This document shows, one piece after another, positions 1 to 11,700 of a stretch of DNA of 64,000 bases. Position 1 is the first letter of the stretch. Every line of letters begins with the position of its first letter. The translations under genes and the position numbers were made by a program. This stretch comes from Allodiplogaster sudhausi. Taxonomy: Eukaryota > Nematoda > Chromadorea > Rhabditida > Diplogasteridae. The DNA is taken from NCBI GenBank assembly GCA_945643635.1, contig CALZFC010000030.1:1074501-1138500 (forward strand), in the 5' to 3' direction. Under the pieces are notes generated by a model. It saw only the letters and a list, made by a program, of their open reading frames with translations, was not told the DNA's origin and made no database searches.

Positions 1-334
1 ATCGATATTCTGAAATTCACAGAGAGTATTGATTTCAAGAATACATTAACAGTTCTTCTTGATTGTTTGTTCAGCATTCTATTCTTCTTACTTTCTAGAG
101 CTTGTTTTTCCCAGGCTAGAATGAAATAGAGAGTTCATCGCTGCTCTGTTACAGAGTGTTCATCAGCTCGTCGCTGAACAATTGATCTTGGAATACACGA
201 GCGAGCGAACAGAGAAATATGGTAAAGTTGTAATGCCTTCATAACATAGATAAGTAGAGCATATCTTGGACCATTTAGACTTTCCATATCATGAATTTGC
301 AAAGATTGAGGAAAATTAATTTAAAACTTGACAG

Positions 335-824
335 CTCGCAGAGCAGAGAAAGCAGCCGCCTCCAATGGGCTTCTTTCAAAAACGCGAAATGCGCCGTCAG
401 TTTTAATTTTTAAATATAATTTTTTTTGCATATTTTTAAAACCTTTTTGTTGTTTTTGTTCGCTGAGGTTAAATCCCATTTTATAGAAAGACTCCTCAAG
501 GACGGTATTCGTGCACCTTTCCGGGATGCGAAAAGACGTTTGTCGAGTAGGTTACCTCTCCTAGAAGGGGTTCTAATAGAGGGAGGGTACTAATGGAGAT
601 AATACGGTAAATACATAATTTTCCGATTCAGCCCGTATTACATCATCCGCCACATCCGCACGTGTCACATGAACGAACGGGCTTACCGCTGTCAAATCTG
701 CGAGAAGCGATTCTCGCGAATCAGCAGTAGAAATCAGCACATCTTGAAGGTTCACGGATGCGTAACCATTTCAACAACAACAACAACAACAGAAAGAACG
801 CCCATCCCTTTTCCGAATCAATAG
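335..824 (+). CDS. C2H2 zinc-finger paralogue 0, 3' part (upstream exons outside window)
   Basis: Last three exons of a gene that begins left of the window: 335-395, 487-546 and 632-824, all in phase. An earlier exon ends at 221 (AAATATG|GTAAAG). The last two exons encode paired zinc fingers. Finger 1 is C-x4-C-x12-H-x4-H (core FPGCEKTF) and finger 2 is C-x2-C-x12-H-x4-H, so both keep all four ligands. A poly-Thr run follows, then a TAG stop. The linker exon at 335 has 61 nt against 94 nt in the complete paralogues. Together with its 5' flank, 1-800 is an inverted copy of 15060-15930, so this gene and the minus-strand pseudogene there are closest relatives. Expected role is DNA binding in the nucleus; the target is unknown. 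Confidence 0.7.
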
Positions 825-1420
825 AAACATTTTTACCATTGATTCGTAGTAATGCTCTACTTATTCCTGTTATTGAACCTCTTCATTTCCACTAATCTCT
901 GTGTTTTCTCAATCCTTGATAAAAAAATTGAATGGAGAGATGGATTGAAAAGATAAACCTACATAAATACTATAAAACAAGGAAATTATTATTTCAACGA
1001 TTAATCATAGCTTGGATACATTCGGCTTCATTTAAAGCTTGTGTGATGACGAAAAACTGTCAAAGAACAAAAGGAAGAGAGTATCTCTGTATCATCAATC
1101 GGATCTTAAGTTGCAAATTCCCTTTCTCTGCTTTCGAAAAGTTTACTTTGATACTTTGTTTTTTTTTGCCTTTTGGAAATAAGCTTATCGTTAGATACAA
1201 CCCTGTTCATTCCCTGCTTGCAGGGATCAGAAGGGACTTTTCTTCCTACAACTGTTTCTGGATCGGGAGTGTATATGCCGAGAAATTCCCTACATTCCCT
1301 GAGAAGACAAAGAACAAAAAGAAGAGAGTAGGCATAACTGTGAATAAAATCACAGTAATGCCTTCCTCAAATCCAAAGCGGAGGCTCCAATTTTGGCTTC
1401 GAATCGGAGTGCCTTTTTGC
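825..1420. other. Intergenic, no gene supported
   Basis: AT-rich. A 169-codon open frame (932-1441, plus) has no recognisable domain and its protein is not conserved in the duplicated units. The stretch 1290-1430 is repeated, inverted and diverged, at 27180-27340. Confidence 0.5.
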
Positions 1421-1506
1421 GGGGATGAGAGAGCAGAATAATGTGGGATAATGAGGTATCGGAGAGCAGCTAATCGGGAGGTGCTGTGGTATCAGCACAC
1501 GGGCTA

Positions 1507-1545
1507 GGTCATTCACTCAATCTGCTGCCGTCGACTCGAGTGACC
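1507..1545 (+). promoter_or_regulatory. Conserved upstream hairpin, zinc-finger gene A
   Basis: Imperfect inverted repeat (GGTCATTCACTC, loop, GAGTGACC) about 310 bp before the start codon of gene A. The same position in two paralogous promoters (23634 and 33201) holds the same loop core (CTGCTSCCGTC) with differing but still pairing arms. This suggests selection on a structure or a palindromic binding site; the function is inferred. Confidence 0.45.
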
Positions 1546-1853
1546 TTTTCGTCCTTCTCTCCTGTCCTCACCATCATCCGCTTTCTCATTGCAAGTCGAT
1601 TCGATACAACTACGTATCTTGGCGCTCTTTCTAGACAAAAAAAAACAACTTATTCACAGTCTTATTTATTCCTCATATTACGCGTTTGTCACTCATGCTG
1701 TCTTTTATGTCTTGCTGCTTTGCCACAGTCATTTTTATATCATATTGTTTTATATAATAACTAAACAATTAAATGTATGAAAAAACTCTGTTTATACTTC
1801 GTCTTTTTTGTTGTAATAATCAAGATCTGATTGAAAGAGGACTGAGACAGGAA

Positions 1854-4329
1854 ATGGATGGAATCAGCGGCATCCTCTCCTTCAGTGACGAAGCACTTCG
1901 TGCAGCTGACAATGTGAGACTTTTTTTTCATTTTTATCCTTAATATATCGTAGGTCAGCTTTATTTGTTATATACATACATACATATATGTATATAGTAA
2001 TTCCGTTTATTTAACTTACTTACCTTTTACTTACTTAACCACATAATCCAGGTGACCGTCGCGGGCTCCGCGTGCCAGGGCGCATTCGACCGACTCATCG
2101 TCAAGGCAACCGCAGCGATGCGAGACATCATCAAGGGAGAGACGGTTCGAGGAGGCAGATTAGGCATTGCTTTCTTTTGACATCAATAAGATCAAACCTA
2201 GGTACTCTTCTGCAAACTCGCAATCGAAAAAAAAATTTTTTTTTGCCGAATCTTGGACCTTGGGTTTTGGTATTACTTTTGACAAACGTATTCTAAATGT
2301 TTAATTGGTGGTTCGCATTTCAGGCTAGAAAACAAAATAAAATGATTGTTCTAATATCACTGAACCTTTTTGCTTTATGAAAGCCACGACGCAGACAACC
2401 ATTGTACTTTTTTACAGTGTTCAGAAACCGGAATTCAGAAATTCATGACCATTTTTGCTCTACTGATTTGGCGTATACTCTCAAAACTTCTAGTTTCCTC
2501 TGGTTCCAGCTGCCGCCTGGTTCTGCGGACCAGTTCATGGCGGAAATTCGACGCGAAGAGCGTGCGTTCGGCCACGAAATGCGCGACATGGCGCGTTTCA
2601 ACTTCTGCAAGGTTCTCGTTGGCGTCATCGACAAGCACGAGCAGCCGGCAGACGCCGCTCAGGTAAGATGTTCATCTATTTCTCCTTTTTTGCCTTCATT
2701 AATACATCAATAAATATTAATAGTCATATATGTATATGTATGTGTTATTAAAGTAATTATATAAATATCAAATAAAAGGTAGACACTTCAGCTTGTGCCG
2801 TGGTCAGGCAACGAGAATGCGAGTCCGTCTCTCCCGACTGAATCCTCTACCTTGCCGGATCGTCTGCAAGAAAGAAACCCTCTTCGCGTCTCGTTCAACA
2901 TGTCAGAATTTTCGTCCTTGATTCTGTTGCATTTTCATTTCAGCTTTTTTTCTCTATCGGACAATTATTTAGCATTCATTGCATTACTATGATAAGAATG
3001 CAATAATTGAGTTTAATGCTCAGTCCACCGCCTCCGCCTTCGCTTCCAACACCTGGGCTGCTTCCCATTCGTATGGTGAAGGCTGAGCCGAGGAACAATG
3101 ATCAAGTAGATCAAACCAGCTTTATCAGTACCAGCGAAAACTCCGATCCACCTCCTCAGCTCTCTCCACCTCAAGGCTAATATATACATACTTTCTATTC
3201 TTGAGGTATATGTTCATTTTTTAAAGATCACAATATTTACATTAATTGATATTTCTTTTTGTAAACTGTCTAAACAATAAATTATATTTATTCTCTCTGC
3301 GTTTCTTTCCAGTTTCGGCGCACGATCTTCGCACGAACGAGGACTCGGCGCCCGCGGCAGCAAGAGAAGCTCCGAAGAAACTCCGCGGGCGACCAAGGAA
3401 ACATGGTAAAGTAAAATTCTTCTTTTTTATAACATAAGCATGCAACGCATACATTTCTTAACTTCAAACGTTGTATAACATGAACTTGTTGCAAATTCAC
3501 AGCCAGAGAATTGAAGTTACTGTCCAGGGCATAGCAAAAAACCGGGGTGTGAAAGGTAGTGTTGGGCCTGAAAACTAGGATAATAATTGTTGTTGTTAAA
3601 GAAGATTCAGTCAAAATGTTCCTCAAAAATTTGGCGGAGGAGTGCTTTGAGGAGACTCGAAATCAGGGTGGGTCTGTCAAATCGACAGTAATTTTCCTAT
3701 CTTCACAGCTTTCCGAACAGAGAAAGCTACGGCTAAGCCGGTTCGCTACTCCGCCGCCTCCAGTGGACCCGTTTCCAAAAAGCCGAAGGCGACTCTGATG
3801 CAGTCAGTATAGAATTTCTTTTAACTTTTTGTATATTATTATTTTTCTATTTTTTAAATCCTTTTAGTGAATATGTAGGTTTTTCTGTTAAGTTTATCTT
3901 AACTTAAAATAAATGTTTTTTTTAGGATGACGCCTGAAGGAAAGTATTTGTGCTGCTTTCCCGGCTGCGACAAGACGTTTTCCGCGTATGTACATAATTT
4001 CCGATCTTTTTCTTTGCACATTCTCACTTTTTTTAAATACGTTTTAAATTTTGTGTTGCTCTTTCTTGTATTTTTAACTAATTTTTTTCTTCATTTTTTT
4101 CCACTTTCCTTCTGTAATTTTTCGATTCAGCTCTGGTCACGTCGGCCGCCACATCAGCTCGTGTCACTTGAACGAGCGAATCTACGGCTGTCCGTTGTGC
4201 GAGATGCGATTCAATCGAAGCGATTACATCAACTTGCACATGAAGAGAGTCCATGGAGGCGGAGAAACGACAGCACAAACAACGCCCATCACCCGGCCCA
4301 AGCAGAAGACGTCCAATACTACGTCATGA
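1854..4329 (+). CDS. C2H2 zinc-finger gene A, complete, nine exons, 337 aa
   Basis: Exons: 1854-1913, 2052-2144, 2510-2662, 2792-2901, 3024-3175, 3313-3405, 3709-3802, 3926-3985, 4131-4329; 1014 nt with stop, every phase consistent. Residues 1-102 form a predicted helical domain that I do not recognise (motifs DEALRAADN, RFNFCKVL, GVIDKHEQ) and that is conserved in the paralogues. Next comes a Pro/Ser/acid linker, then an AT-hook-like RGRPRK near residue 195. Fingers follow: C261-C266-H279-H284 (YY1/TFIIIA-type CxFPGCDKTF) and C292-C295-H308-H313. It is probably a sequence-specific nuclear regulator. Intron 5 would use a GC donor (CAAG|GCTAAT) where paralogues have GT; if unspliced, the frame stops at once (TAA). 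The start was chosen by alignment with paralogue exon 1. Confidence 0.75.
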
Positions 4330-4929
4330 TTTGAACTCACATTTCTGTTGTCGAACCCCTTCCTGCATCATTGCAACTCCATGTATCCTCTATCTTTGAT
4401 AAAAATTGAATTGAAACTTGGAACGAAAAGTATGCAGCAGATTCAAAGAACGAGTAAATGGGTGATGAGAATGATAAGGGAAAAGGACCTTGGTCTTTAT
4501 ATAACAAATGTCGCTGATTACCCAAATAACATGTTACGGTTGTTTATCGTGTTTTCTAGAATGTATGCAATCAACTCTGTCTCGAACTCTTCCGTCTCCA
4601 GAGAATATCAGACAATGGCCTACGTTTCCGCATGTAATAACAAGATGCTGTTATTAAAGTCCAATTCTGTTCCTTTCGAAGTAGAAGACGAGGGGAGGGA
4701 TCGGGTTTTCTCACGTTTATTTTCGGGAACCAAGGCCAACAAGAAGGAGGCAACCGCTCACGAAGACTCAATGAGGGGATACTGAATAGAAATGTCTTGA
4801 AATCAGAATGGCAATGAGTTTGTACTTTCCATACAAATGAGGGGAAAGGGCAATAGGGAAGGAAGCGTCGTTTACACGCAGTCAGAATCCATTTTTTCCC
4901 TTGCAATCGTCCTACCTGTAAACATGATT
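4330..4929. other. Intergenic, no gene supported
   Basis: A 145-codon plus-strand frame at 4348-4785 and a 111-codon minus-strand frame overlap here. Neither has a domain, splice context or a paralogous counterpart, so neither is called. Confidence 0.5.
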
Positions 4930-5344
4930 TTCGGAGGAAATCTTACGAATTTGCAGATTTAAACTAATTAAACAAAACGTGGTGAATGGAATAAATCAAA
5001 TCATCCATTATTTGAATAACAAATAATATGAATAACACATAATTCATATGTAAAATAATGCAAAAAACTGCAAAATAAATCGTATAAAAGCGCCTTCCGC
5101 AGCAGAATATTTCGTGTTCTTCGTTTCTTCTCTTCTGCCTGGTTTCGTGCATTATGGTCCGCCATTTCCGTCTCATTTCCACCCACTTTCTCCCTTTGGC
5201 CCGGATACTACTAAAAACCCCTCCATCTTTCCTTAAATAATTTTTGCAGCACTCTCTTTGCAGATGTCAGTCAAGGTCGGTCGTCTCTTCCTGATTCTCT
5301 TGGCTCTCAATGTGTGTGCCGTCGACTCGCTCAAGTGCCTCAGC
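4930..5344 (+). repeat. Inverted duplication of Ly6-like promoter and exon 1 (arm 1)
   Basis: This stretch matches the reverse complement of about 7590-8010, including the TATA box, 5' UTR and signal-peptide coding part. The two arms face each other around a roughly 2.2-kb centre. Arm 1 ends at 5344, where the sequence switches to an inverted zinc-finger fragment. Confidence 0.75.
5082..5090 (+). promoter_or_regulatory. TATA box
   Basis: GTATAAAAG about 174 bp upstream of the ATG at 5264. The inverted copy of the gene carries the same motif at the same relative place. Confidence 0.6.
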
Positions 5345-5368
5345 GGACTCTCTTCATGTGCAAGTTGA
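5264..5368 (+). pseudogene. Broken copy of the Ly6-like gene (signal peptide only)
   Basis: The frame opens with MSVKVGRLFLILLAL and a Cys-containing start like the gene at 7674, differing there by one residue (ALNV against ALSV). After Ser-Gly at 5344 the sequence becomes an inverted piece of zinc-finger exon 9, and the frame stops at residue 34. No Ly6 core cysteines remain. A promoter is still present, so it could be transcribed, but only a secreted stub would result. Confidence 0.75.
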
Positions 5369-5412
5369 TGTAATCGCTTCGATTGAATCGCATCTCGCAC
5401 AACGGACAGCCG
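5345..5412 (-). repeat. 68-bp exact inverted copy of zinc-finger exon 9 (4185-4252)
   Basis: The reverse complement of this stretch equals 4185-4252 at every base; that segment codes for most of zinc finger 2 of gene A. It sits at the breakpoint of the truncated Ly6-like copy, which marks a recent inversion or template-switch event. Confidence 0.9.
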
Positions 5413-6440
5413 CTTTGTGTTTAATGTCGATATTAAGAAGAATATAAATGAACGATCTTCTTAACAAATAGAACGCAGAAAATGAAAATGATGAGTAAAC
5501 AGTGTTGGTACACAGATATCAATCATATAACTTAAATGCATATATTAGAATGTGAGAAGCAAATAGATTAATATTTAACTGTTAATAGTCAACTAATTTT
5601 TGGGTGGCAAAAATTTGTTAAATTAGTCAACGAAACTACTTTTACGCAACTGTTTTTCTACCAGAATCGAACTAGAGAATTTGAGGAGCATAATTTGAAA
5701 TCTCAAATTGGTGGATGTGAGTATGTACGTATTTGTCAAAATTGCGAATCCGTTTGGAAGAATCGCGTAAAAATTCAATGGAAATTGCATCCAGGACAAG
5801 AAAAAGTGGCCTTCGGAAGAAGAGATCATATCTGTCTCGACCTTATTCTTCATATAAGATCCACGGTCACAATCCGCTGTTTTCCTAACATTATGGGCTA
5901 GGCGAAGTAAAGATTAGAGCATTTGTTTTCTACAAGGCGAAGATGTTCTCTCTTCGGTATTGGAGGAAGGATTTCAGTAGCTCAACGATCGAGAGAACAG
6001 TCAAGATACATTTCGCCTTTGAATCATGCCTTTTTGTAAATGAATTTGAGCACCAAACGCATTTCAGGATGTATCTGAACGTTAACTACGTAAAAGTGAT
6101 TGAAAATTAGGATATATGAAATATTCCTCAGAATTCCAGATGGCTTTTTTCGTCTTTAGCAAGTGCAACTTGAGTGCGCTGCATTGCCATCGACCATCTC
6201 GACGAAACATGCTCAAAATTTCAAAAGTTTCCATCGCAATTTGGTAAATGTGCGAAATAATCCGTAACTGAACAAGGTATCAAGCAATATTACCATTATC
6301 AGTTAACTCAGATGCATTCTCATTTTTTGTATACCTGTGTACCAAGACAGTTTCCTAGTCATTTTCATTTTCTGCGGTATATTTGTTTATTTGTTCATTC
6401 ATTTCTCATCATCCAAATATCGACAATAAACACAAAGCCT
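5413..6440. other. Intergenic, no gene supported
   Basis: AT-rich with short frames only (for example 5695-5901, 68 codons). No domain, splice pattern or repeat recognised. Confidence 0.5.
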
Positions 6441-6442
6441 TT

Positions 6443-7674
6443 TTATATCCTTGTAAGCCGTGGGAGGGAGAGGTTGAAGGAGCGACCATCACTGGCGAGA
6501 CCCGATGAGACTGAAGAAGAGCGCAAAGGTTATGAGATGGGAGAAAGACACTTTGTGGCCCTCTCATCGTGGTCAGTGTCTTTGCCTTTTTTTTTTTTTT
6601 TTTTTTTTTAGATTTTTTGCTTTTCTCATGTTTGAAAGTCCCTTTGCCTGACCGATTGCAGAGGTTCCCAGTGCAGCAATGGATCGCAGGCGTGCCAGTG
6701 ACAGTCATACGGAAGATATCCGCCGTGGTCTTGTCATGTTTTTATTCAAAATAAACACTAGTGATAAGCAGGACTCAAATCATTTTCTGTTGCTTGATGT
6801 TAAAATTTAAAGAATTGCTGGCCTCTTTGACACAGTGTGGCACACATGTCGCCGTGGTCATTGTGGATTCCTTTCCATTCTTGACGACCTGGCCAGTCAT
6901 CTTTAAAGGAAGTATCCGACGAAAGAATACCGTATCTAATAAAATTACGTTTCAAACTGTACTAAACTCCCAACTGGATGAGCCTTTTTTGAGCGCCCGC
7001 TACAAAATTTCAAATATGAAACGTATGTGTGTCTAACCTCTCTCGACTTCTTTCATTGTCTCGCTTTTCTCTAACGTCTGTATCTCTCATCCCTTGGTGA
7101 AAATGGGGTGCTAAGTGGGCAAGACGGTCAGAGACTGCCTCTTCTTCCCACCCGTTGGCACTCCTTGCTTGGATTTGAGCATACACCGGGTGCATCGAGA
7201 GAGACGTTTTCTACCGTATTCCAAAAAACAAATGCAAATTTCTGGCTAAATACTGACTTTCGTAAAGCGGGATCACCTCTAATCGATCTTTTAGGCCAGA
7301 TTTGATCATATAGGAATATAAAAGAAGAAGTTATTTTTTCGTCGGATACTTCCTTTAAAGAAGATTACATTTCGTCAGAAATACCAAATACTGACATCGC
7401 ACCAATATCACATTAGAAATATTTTTGGAATTCGCGTGTTTTCTAAGATCTGTACATATTTAAAATGAATGCAAATCTCTTTCATCTCTTTCAAGTTTCA
7501 ATGGATTTGCTAAATCTTCACCTTCACACACATCTTCATTCGAGGTGTACACTCCTTTTCTTCGAAAACTTTCATTTCACTCGAAGAAATTCCGCTGAGG
7601 CACTTGAGCGAGTCAACGGCACACACGCTGAGAGCCAAGAGAATCAGGAAGAGACGACCGACCTTGACTGACAT
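6443..7674 (-). CDS. Secreted Ly6/three-finger-like protein, four exons, about 115 aa
   Basis: Minus-strand exons 7674-7522, 6900-6832, 6729-6653 and, less certainly, 6491-6443; 348 nt with stop, phases consistent. Residues 1-22 are a signal peptide (RLFLILLALSVCAV). The mature part starts LKCLSG and carries the Cys pattern of Ly6/uPAR-type three-finger domains: KEC, MCVK, ATCVPHC and the diagnostic end IHCCTGNLCN. Such proteins are secreted or membrane-anchored; the ligand is unknown. The last exon could instead be a readthrough of exon 3 into a Lys-rich tail, so the C-terminus is tentative. Intron 1 carries a 456-bp MITE ending three bases before exon 2. A TATA box lies at 7875-7867. Confidence 0.65.
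6903..7358. mobile_element. TTAA-flanked MITE, family 1, copy 1 (456 bp)
   Basis: Bounded by TTAA at 6903-6906 and 7355-7358, with inverted ends AGGAAGTATCCGACGAAA. A near-identical copy of exactly the same length lies at 55275-55730. TTAA duplication is typical of piggyBac-type insertion. It has no coding capacity. Confidence 0.85.
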
Positions 7675-7866
7675 CTTCAAGGAGAGTGGTGTTGGCTGGG
7701 AAAATGCGGCATAAAATACTTAAGGAAAGGTGGAGGGATTTTCGGCGAAGCAACCGGGCCGTAGGGAGAAAGTGGGTGGAAATGAGACGGAAATGGCGAA
7801 CCGTAATGCACGAAACCAGTCGGAAGAGAAGAAAAGAAGAACACGAAGATTCTGCTGCGGAAGGCA

Positions 7867-7875
7867 CTTTTATAC
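7867..7875 (-). promoter_or_regulatory. TATA box of the Ly6-like gene
   Basis: GTATAAAAG on the minus strand, about 190 bp upstream of the ATG at 7674; conserved in the inverted copy at 5082-5090. Confidence 0.6.
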
Positions 7876-8039
7876 GATTTCTTTTGCACTTTTTTTGCAT
7901 TATTTTACATATGAATTATGTGTTATTCATATTATTTGTTATTCAAACAATGGATGATTTGATTTATTCCATTTATCACGTTTTGTTTAATTAGTTTGAA
8001 ACTGCAAATTTGTAAGATTTCCTCTGTTTACAGGTACTG

Positions 8040-8633
8040 CAAAAGCCATACAAGTTTTCGAGATGTGAGAATCAATGACATATGTATGAACATCGATATA
8101 TGTATCTAGATTTCATGAACTAGCTTGATCTTTTCATAAGCCCAGTGAAACTTCGCTTTCATATTTCAGCTTTGAAACTATTGAACTCTTCCTTGCATTT
8201 TTGCACGGATTGTTATTTTCTCAAATTCGATGTTCACGAATGAACTTCCCACTAATACGAAAATACACAGAAGTTATGTACTTATATTAGGCTTAGACAA
8301 TTGCCCTCAACAACAGTCACGACGCCAAGCAGCATAGCACCTCTTCCCAGTGTGTAATCATCAGTAACGTAGTAGCCATGCACCCACTGCTCTTTTCACT
8401 TACTCTTTAATCACAACAAATCACAGTCGCTTGTCATAACTTCTTCTAGGACAAGCATAATAAACTGAACAACAACTACAAATAGCTTACTGGAACGGTG
8501 CTCAAGGTATGTATATAAGTTAAATGCTCTAACAACGCCTAATTTGGATTATAATCTCTCGTTGCAAATCAATAGTCTAGCACGAAAGTGCACGTCCATT
8601 AGAACAATAAATGAACAGAGAGCAAGGTTAAAC

Positions 8634-8668
<35 letters not shown>

Positions 8669-8701
8669 ATTACTTCGGTAAGGATTACAGAGATGAATAA
8701 A
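8040..8701. other. Intergenic with (GA)n microsatellite
   Basis: Between the Ly6-like promoter and the 3' end of glutamate decarboxylase. It holds a pure GA dinucleotide run at about 8637-8665 and otherwise AT-rich sequence. No gene seen. Confidence 0.6.
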
Positions 8702-11700
8702 TTATACAATGTTCTCCCCCAACTCCGAAATTTCTTGGATGAGGAAGTCGATGTCTTCTTTGTTGATGGCTTGGTTGGAGAAGATCATGCGGAAGAAGTT
8801 CGGTCGTTTCTTGTCTGGCTGATAGCCAACCATCGTCGTTCCTTTCTCCATCATCTTTGCTTTTATCTTCGGTGCAATCTTAAAACGTTCCATTCATTAC
8901 ATTTTGCATTACAATTCTTTTTGAAATGTTAGTCGTTAGTCGTCATATAAATATAGGCATGCCGGAAATGAAGTATTGCCTGAGCGAATTTTTTTTACTA
9001 CAGATTGCACTACGGATGTGGTTTATGGATAGTGTTACGGATAGAGAAGGCGCACTAATTGTAAGTACGGATATATCCTTATGAAGCTCAAATTACGGAC
9101 AATCCGTGCTTTATATCCGTTCCCAGTTACCGATATCTTTCAGTGTGGAATGCCCCCAAAACACTAAAATGACCTTCTCAAGTAGAGCTGATCTTTCTGG
9201 AGGATCCAAATGGCGAATCTTGGTAGGAATGTACCAGAAACAGACATTCAGGAATTCAGGCTGCAATCATGGATTTCTTCATAAAAAAGAACCACCGATT
9301 GTAGAAGATGGATACTTAAAGCATTCAAAAGGTATGAAGTATAATTTTTTGACAAAAAAATCTGACAATAACAAAAAATAATACCCAAAATAATAACAAT
9401 AATAAAACCTATAATAAATAATTGGAGACACTATAGAGGACAGGAAAGAGGAAGAGGAGGGGAGTGGAAAAGGGAGGGGAGAGAAATTGGAAGAGGAGAG
9501 AGGAGTGGATAGAGAGGAGAAAGTGGGTGGAGAAAGGGAGGGAGAGGAAGAGAGGGAAGAAAGTTAGGGGGTGGAGAGAGGAAGGGAGAGGAAGAGTGGA
9601 GGGAGAGAAAGAGAGGGATGAAGTTAGAGGGTTGATAGAGGTACATAGCGTGTTAGTATTGAGGTTTCATAATTTTTGGTTCAAGGATCACTTGTCCAAA
9701 TATTTTAAAATCGCTGGTCCAATATCACTGTATGCTTTTTGTCCACCTATTTTTGTAATAAGTAATTTTTGGTGAGAGAACATTTTTCTAATACAAACCG
9801 GATCTATCACGAGCTGATATCCATCGGTCTGGCGCAGTCTCTCCGTGAAATAGTTGGTCATTTCGAAGAGATGTTTCATTTGGAGACGGAAACCTGACAT
9901 GCCCTAAACATATCAGACCCGCGGTTATATCAACATATTTTCTTAAATCATTGAAATTCGGACATGAATTGTAGTGGAAAGGAGAGAGGAATAGATAAAG
10001 ACCGAGAGTAATAGAGAGAGACGGAGTAGAGAGAGAGAGAGAGTTGATACAGTGGAAGCAGAGAGTGAGAGTGAGAGAGAGAGAGAGAGCGAGGGAGAGC
10101 GAGAGAGAGAATGAGAAGCTGGACCTTGGACTTCCACATGAGCCACAGCTTGAATACATCGTTGTGCCTGCCGCATTGGATGGCTTTATCCCCAGTGTCA
10201 TAACTCACGTCGTATGGCTTATCCTGCTTTCAACATCATTTACAGTCTCTGTTAGAATATTACATATCTTGTACTTGTTTTGTAAGATTCCAGAATGGCG
10301 AGAGAAAAGAAAACCTGCATGAAGAGGTAGTCGGCCGACATCTGATTGCATTGCAAGAGAATTCCCTAAATAAATTGTAAGTTTGTGTGCCCGACCAGAC
10401 TACATATATTTATAAATATGTATTTAAAATGTGTTCATTTGCTATGAATACAGGAAGTTGCGTACATCGCTTCTCAGCAAACAGACAGAGCACTGCAATA
10501 GACAGCCCATCAGTTTGTGAGGATTCCACGTCACCGAGTTGGCTCGCTCTATTCCGGCCAACTTGTTGCGGTGCTCGGGCGACAGCAACACTCCTCCGCC
10601 CCACGCTGCCTACATCGAAATTACTGTACTTTTCTTGCTCACTACACACAGCGCAGATAGTTGTTAAATATTAGCACGCTGCTGATAGTTCACTTTGATA
10701 GTTCGTCCTGGCATAACTATATATATATATATATATATATCTGGCTCTCCAACTCTAGCATTCTCTCTCGCTCTCTCGCCCGATCTTTCCGTCGCACTCT
10801 CACTTCCTCTCTCTCTCTCCACTCTCTCGCTTCTTCTGACATCGACATGGAACCATATGCTGTGTCTCTCGCAGATGTCTGCAATCTTCTCGAGTGGATC
10901 CAATGCCCCGTACACGGTGGTCCCGGCAGTGGCAGACACGAAGAACGGAACGAGGCCTGTGAAGAGCCATTGCATTCTTCGTCATGGCAATCAACTCTTT
11001 CCCTCACGGTCTACCCTCTGCTTTTTCCATTGTCTCTCCCTTTTTTCTCTTCTCTCCCTCCTCTCTCTCCATTGTCTCTCTCGTTCTCTCTCTTCCTTAC
11101 CATCTTCCTTGCATTGGATAATCTTGGCCTCGAGTGCTTCGGGAATCATTCTACCGGCAGAGTCAACGGGGATGTTGAAGCAATTATCAATGCCAATGCC
11201 TGTGACCGCTGCAGCACTTTTGATCGAGTAGTGGCTCTGTAGAAAGAAAGAAAGAGAGAGAGAGAAAAAGAGAGAGAGAGAGAGAGAGAACGAGAGACAG
11301 AAAGAGAAGGTAGGGAGAAGATCATAAGAGGAAGAGAGTGATGATGATAGAGACAAAAACAGAAATAATTGGCGACTGACGTCTTCGCTCGTGAAGGCGC
11401 AAAGAGTCGGAACATTGGCAACTCCGAGATGCTTGGAGCGAGGGAAGAGCTGATGGCGAGCAGCCAACATCGCGTAGAGATTCGAGATGGCCCCGCCTGG
11501 TAAGTCAATTCTTCATTCAATGACGGAAGGGCTTGTCGTAGAAAATATTCATAAATACATATAAGTAAAAATACTCATAAATGCATATATTTAAGTGAAA
11601 AATACTCAGAAATTCATATACAAATACTCATAAATACACATTCAAGGACAGAAGGGCTTGTCGTGAAAAAAATACTCATGAATACATACATATAAGCGAT

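Noticed and set aside
932..1441. 169-codon plus-strand open frame
   Set aside because: No domain; AT-rich; the related copies of this region do not preserve the frame.
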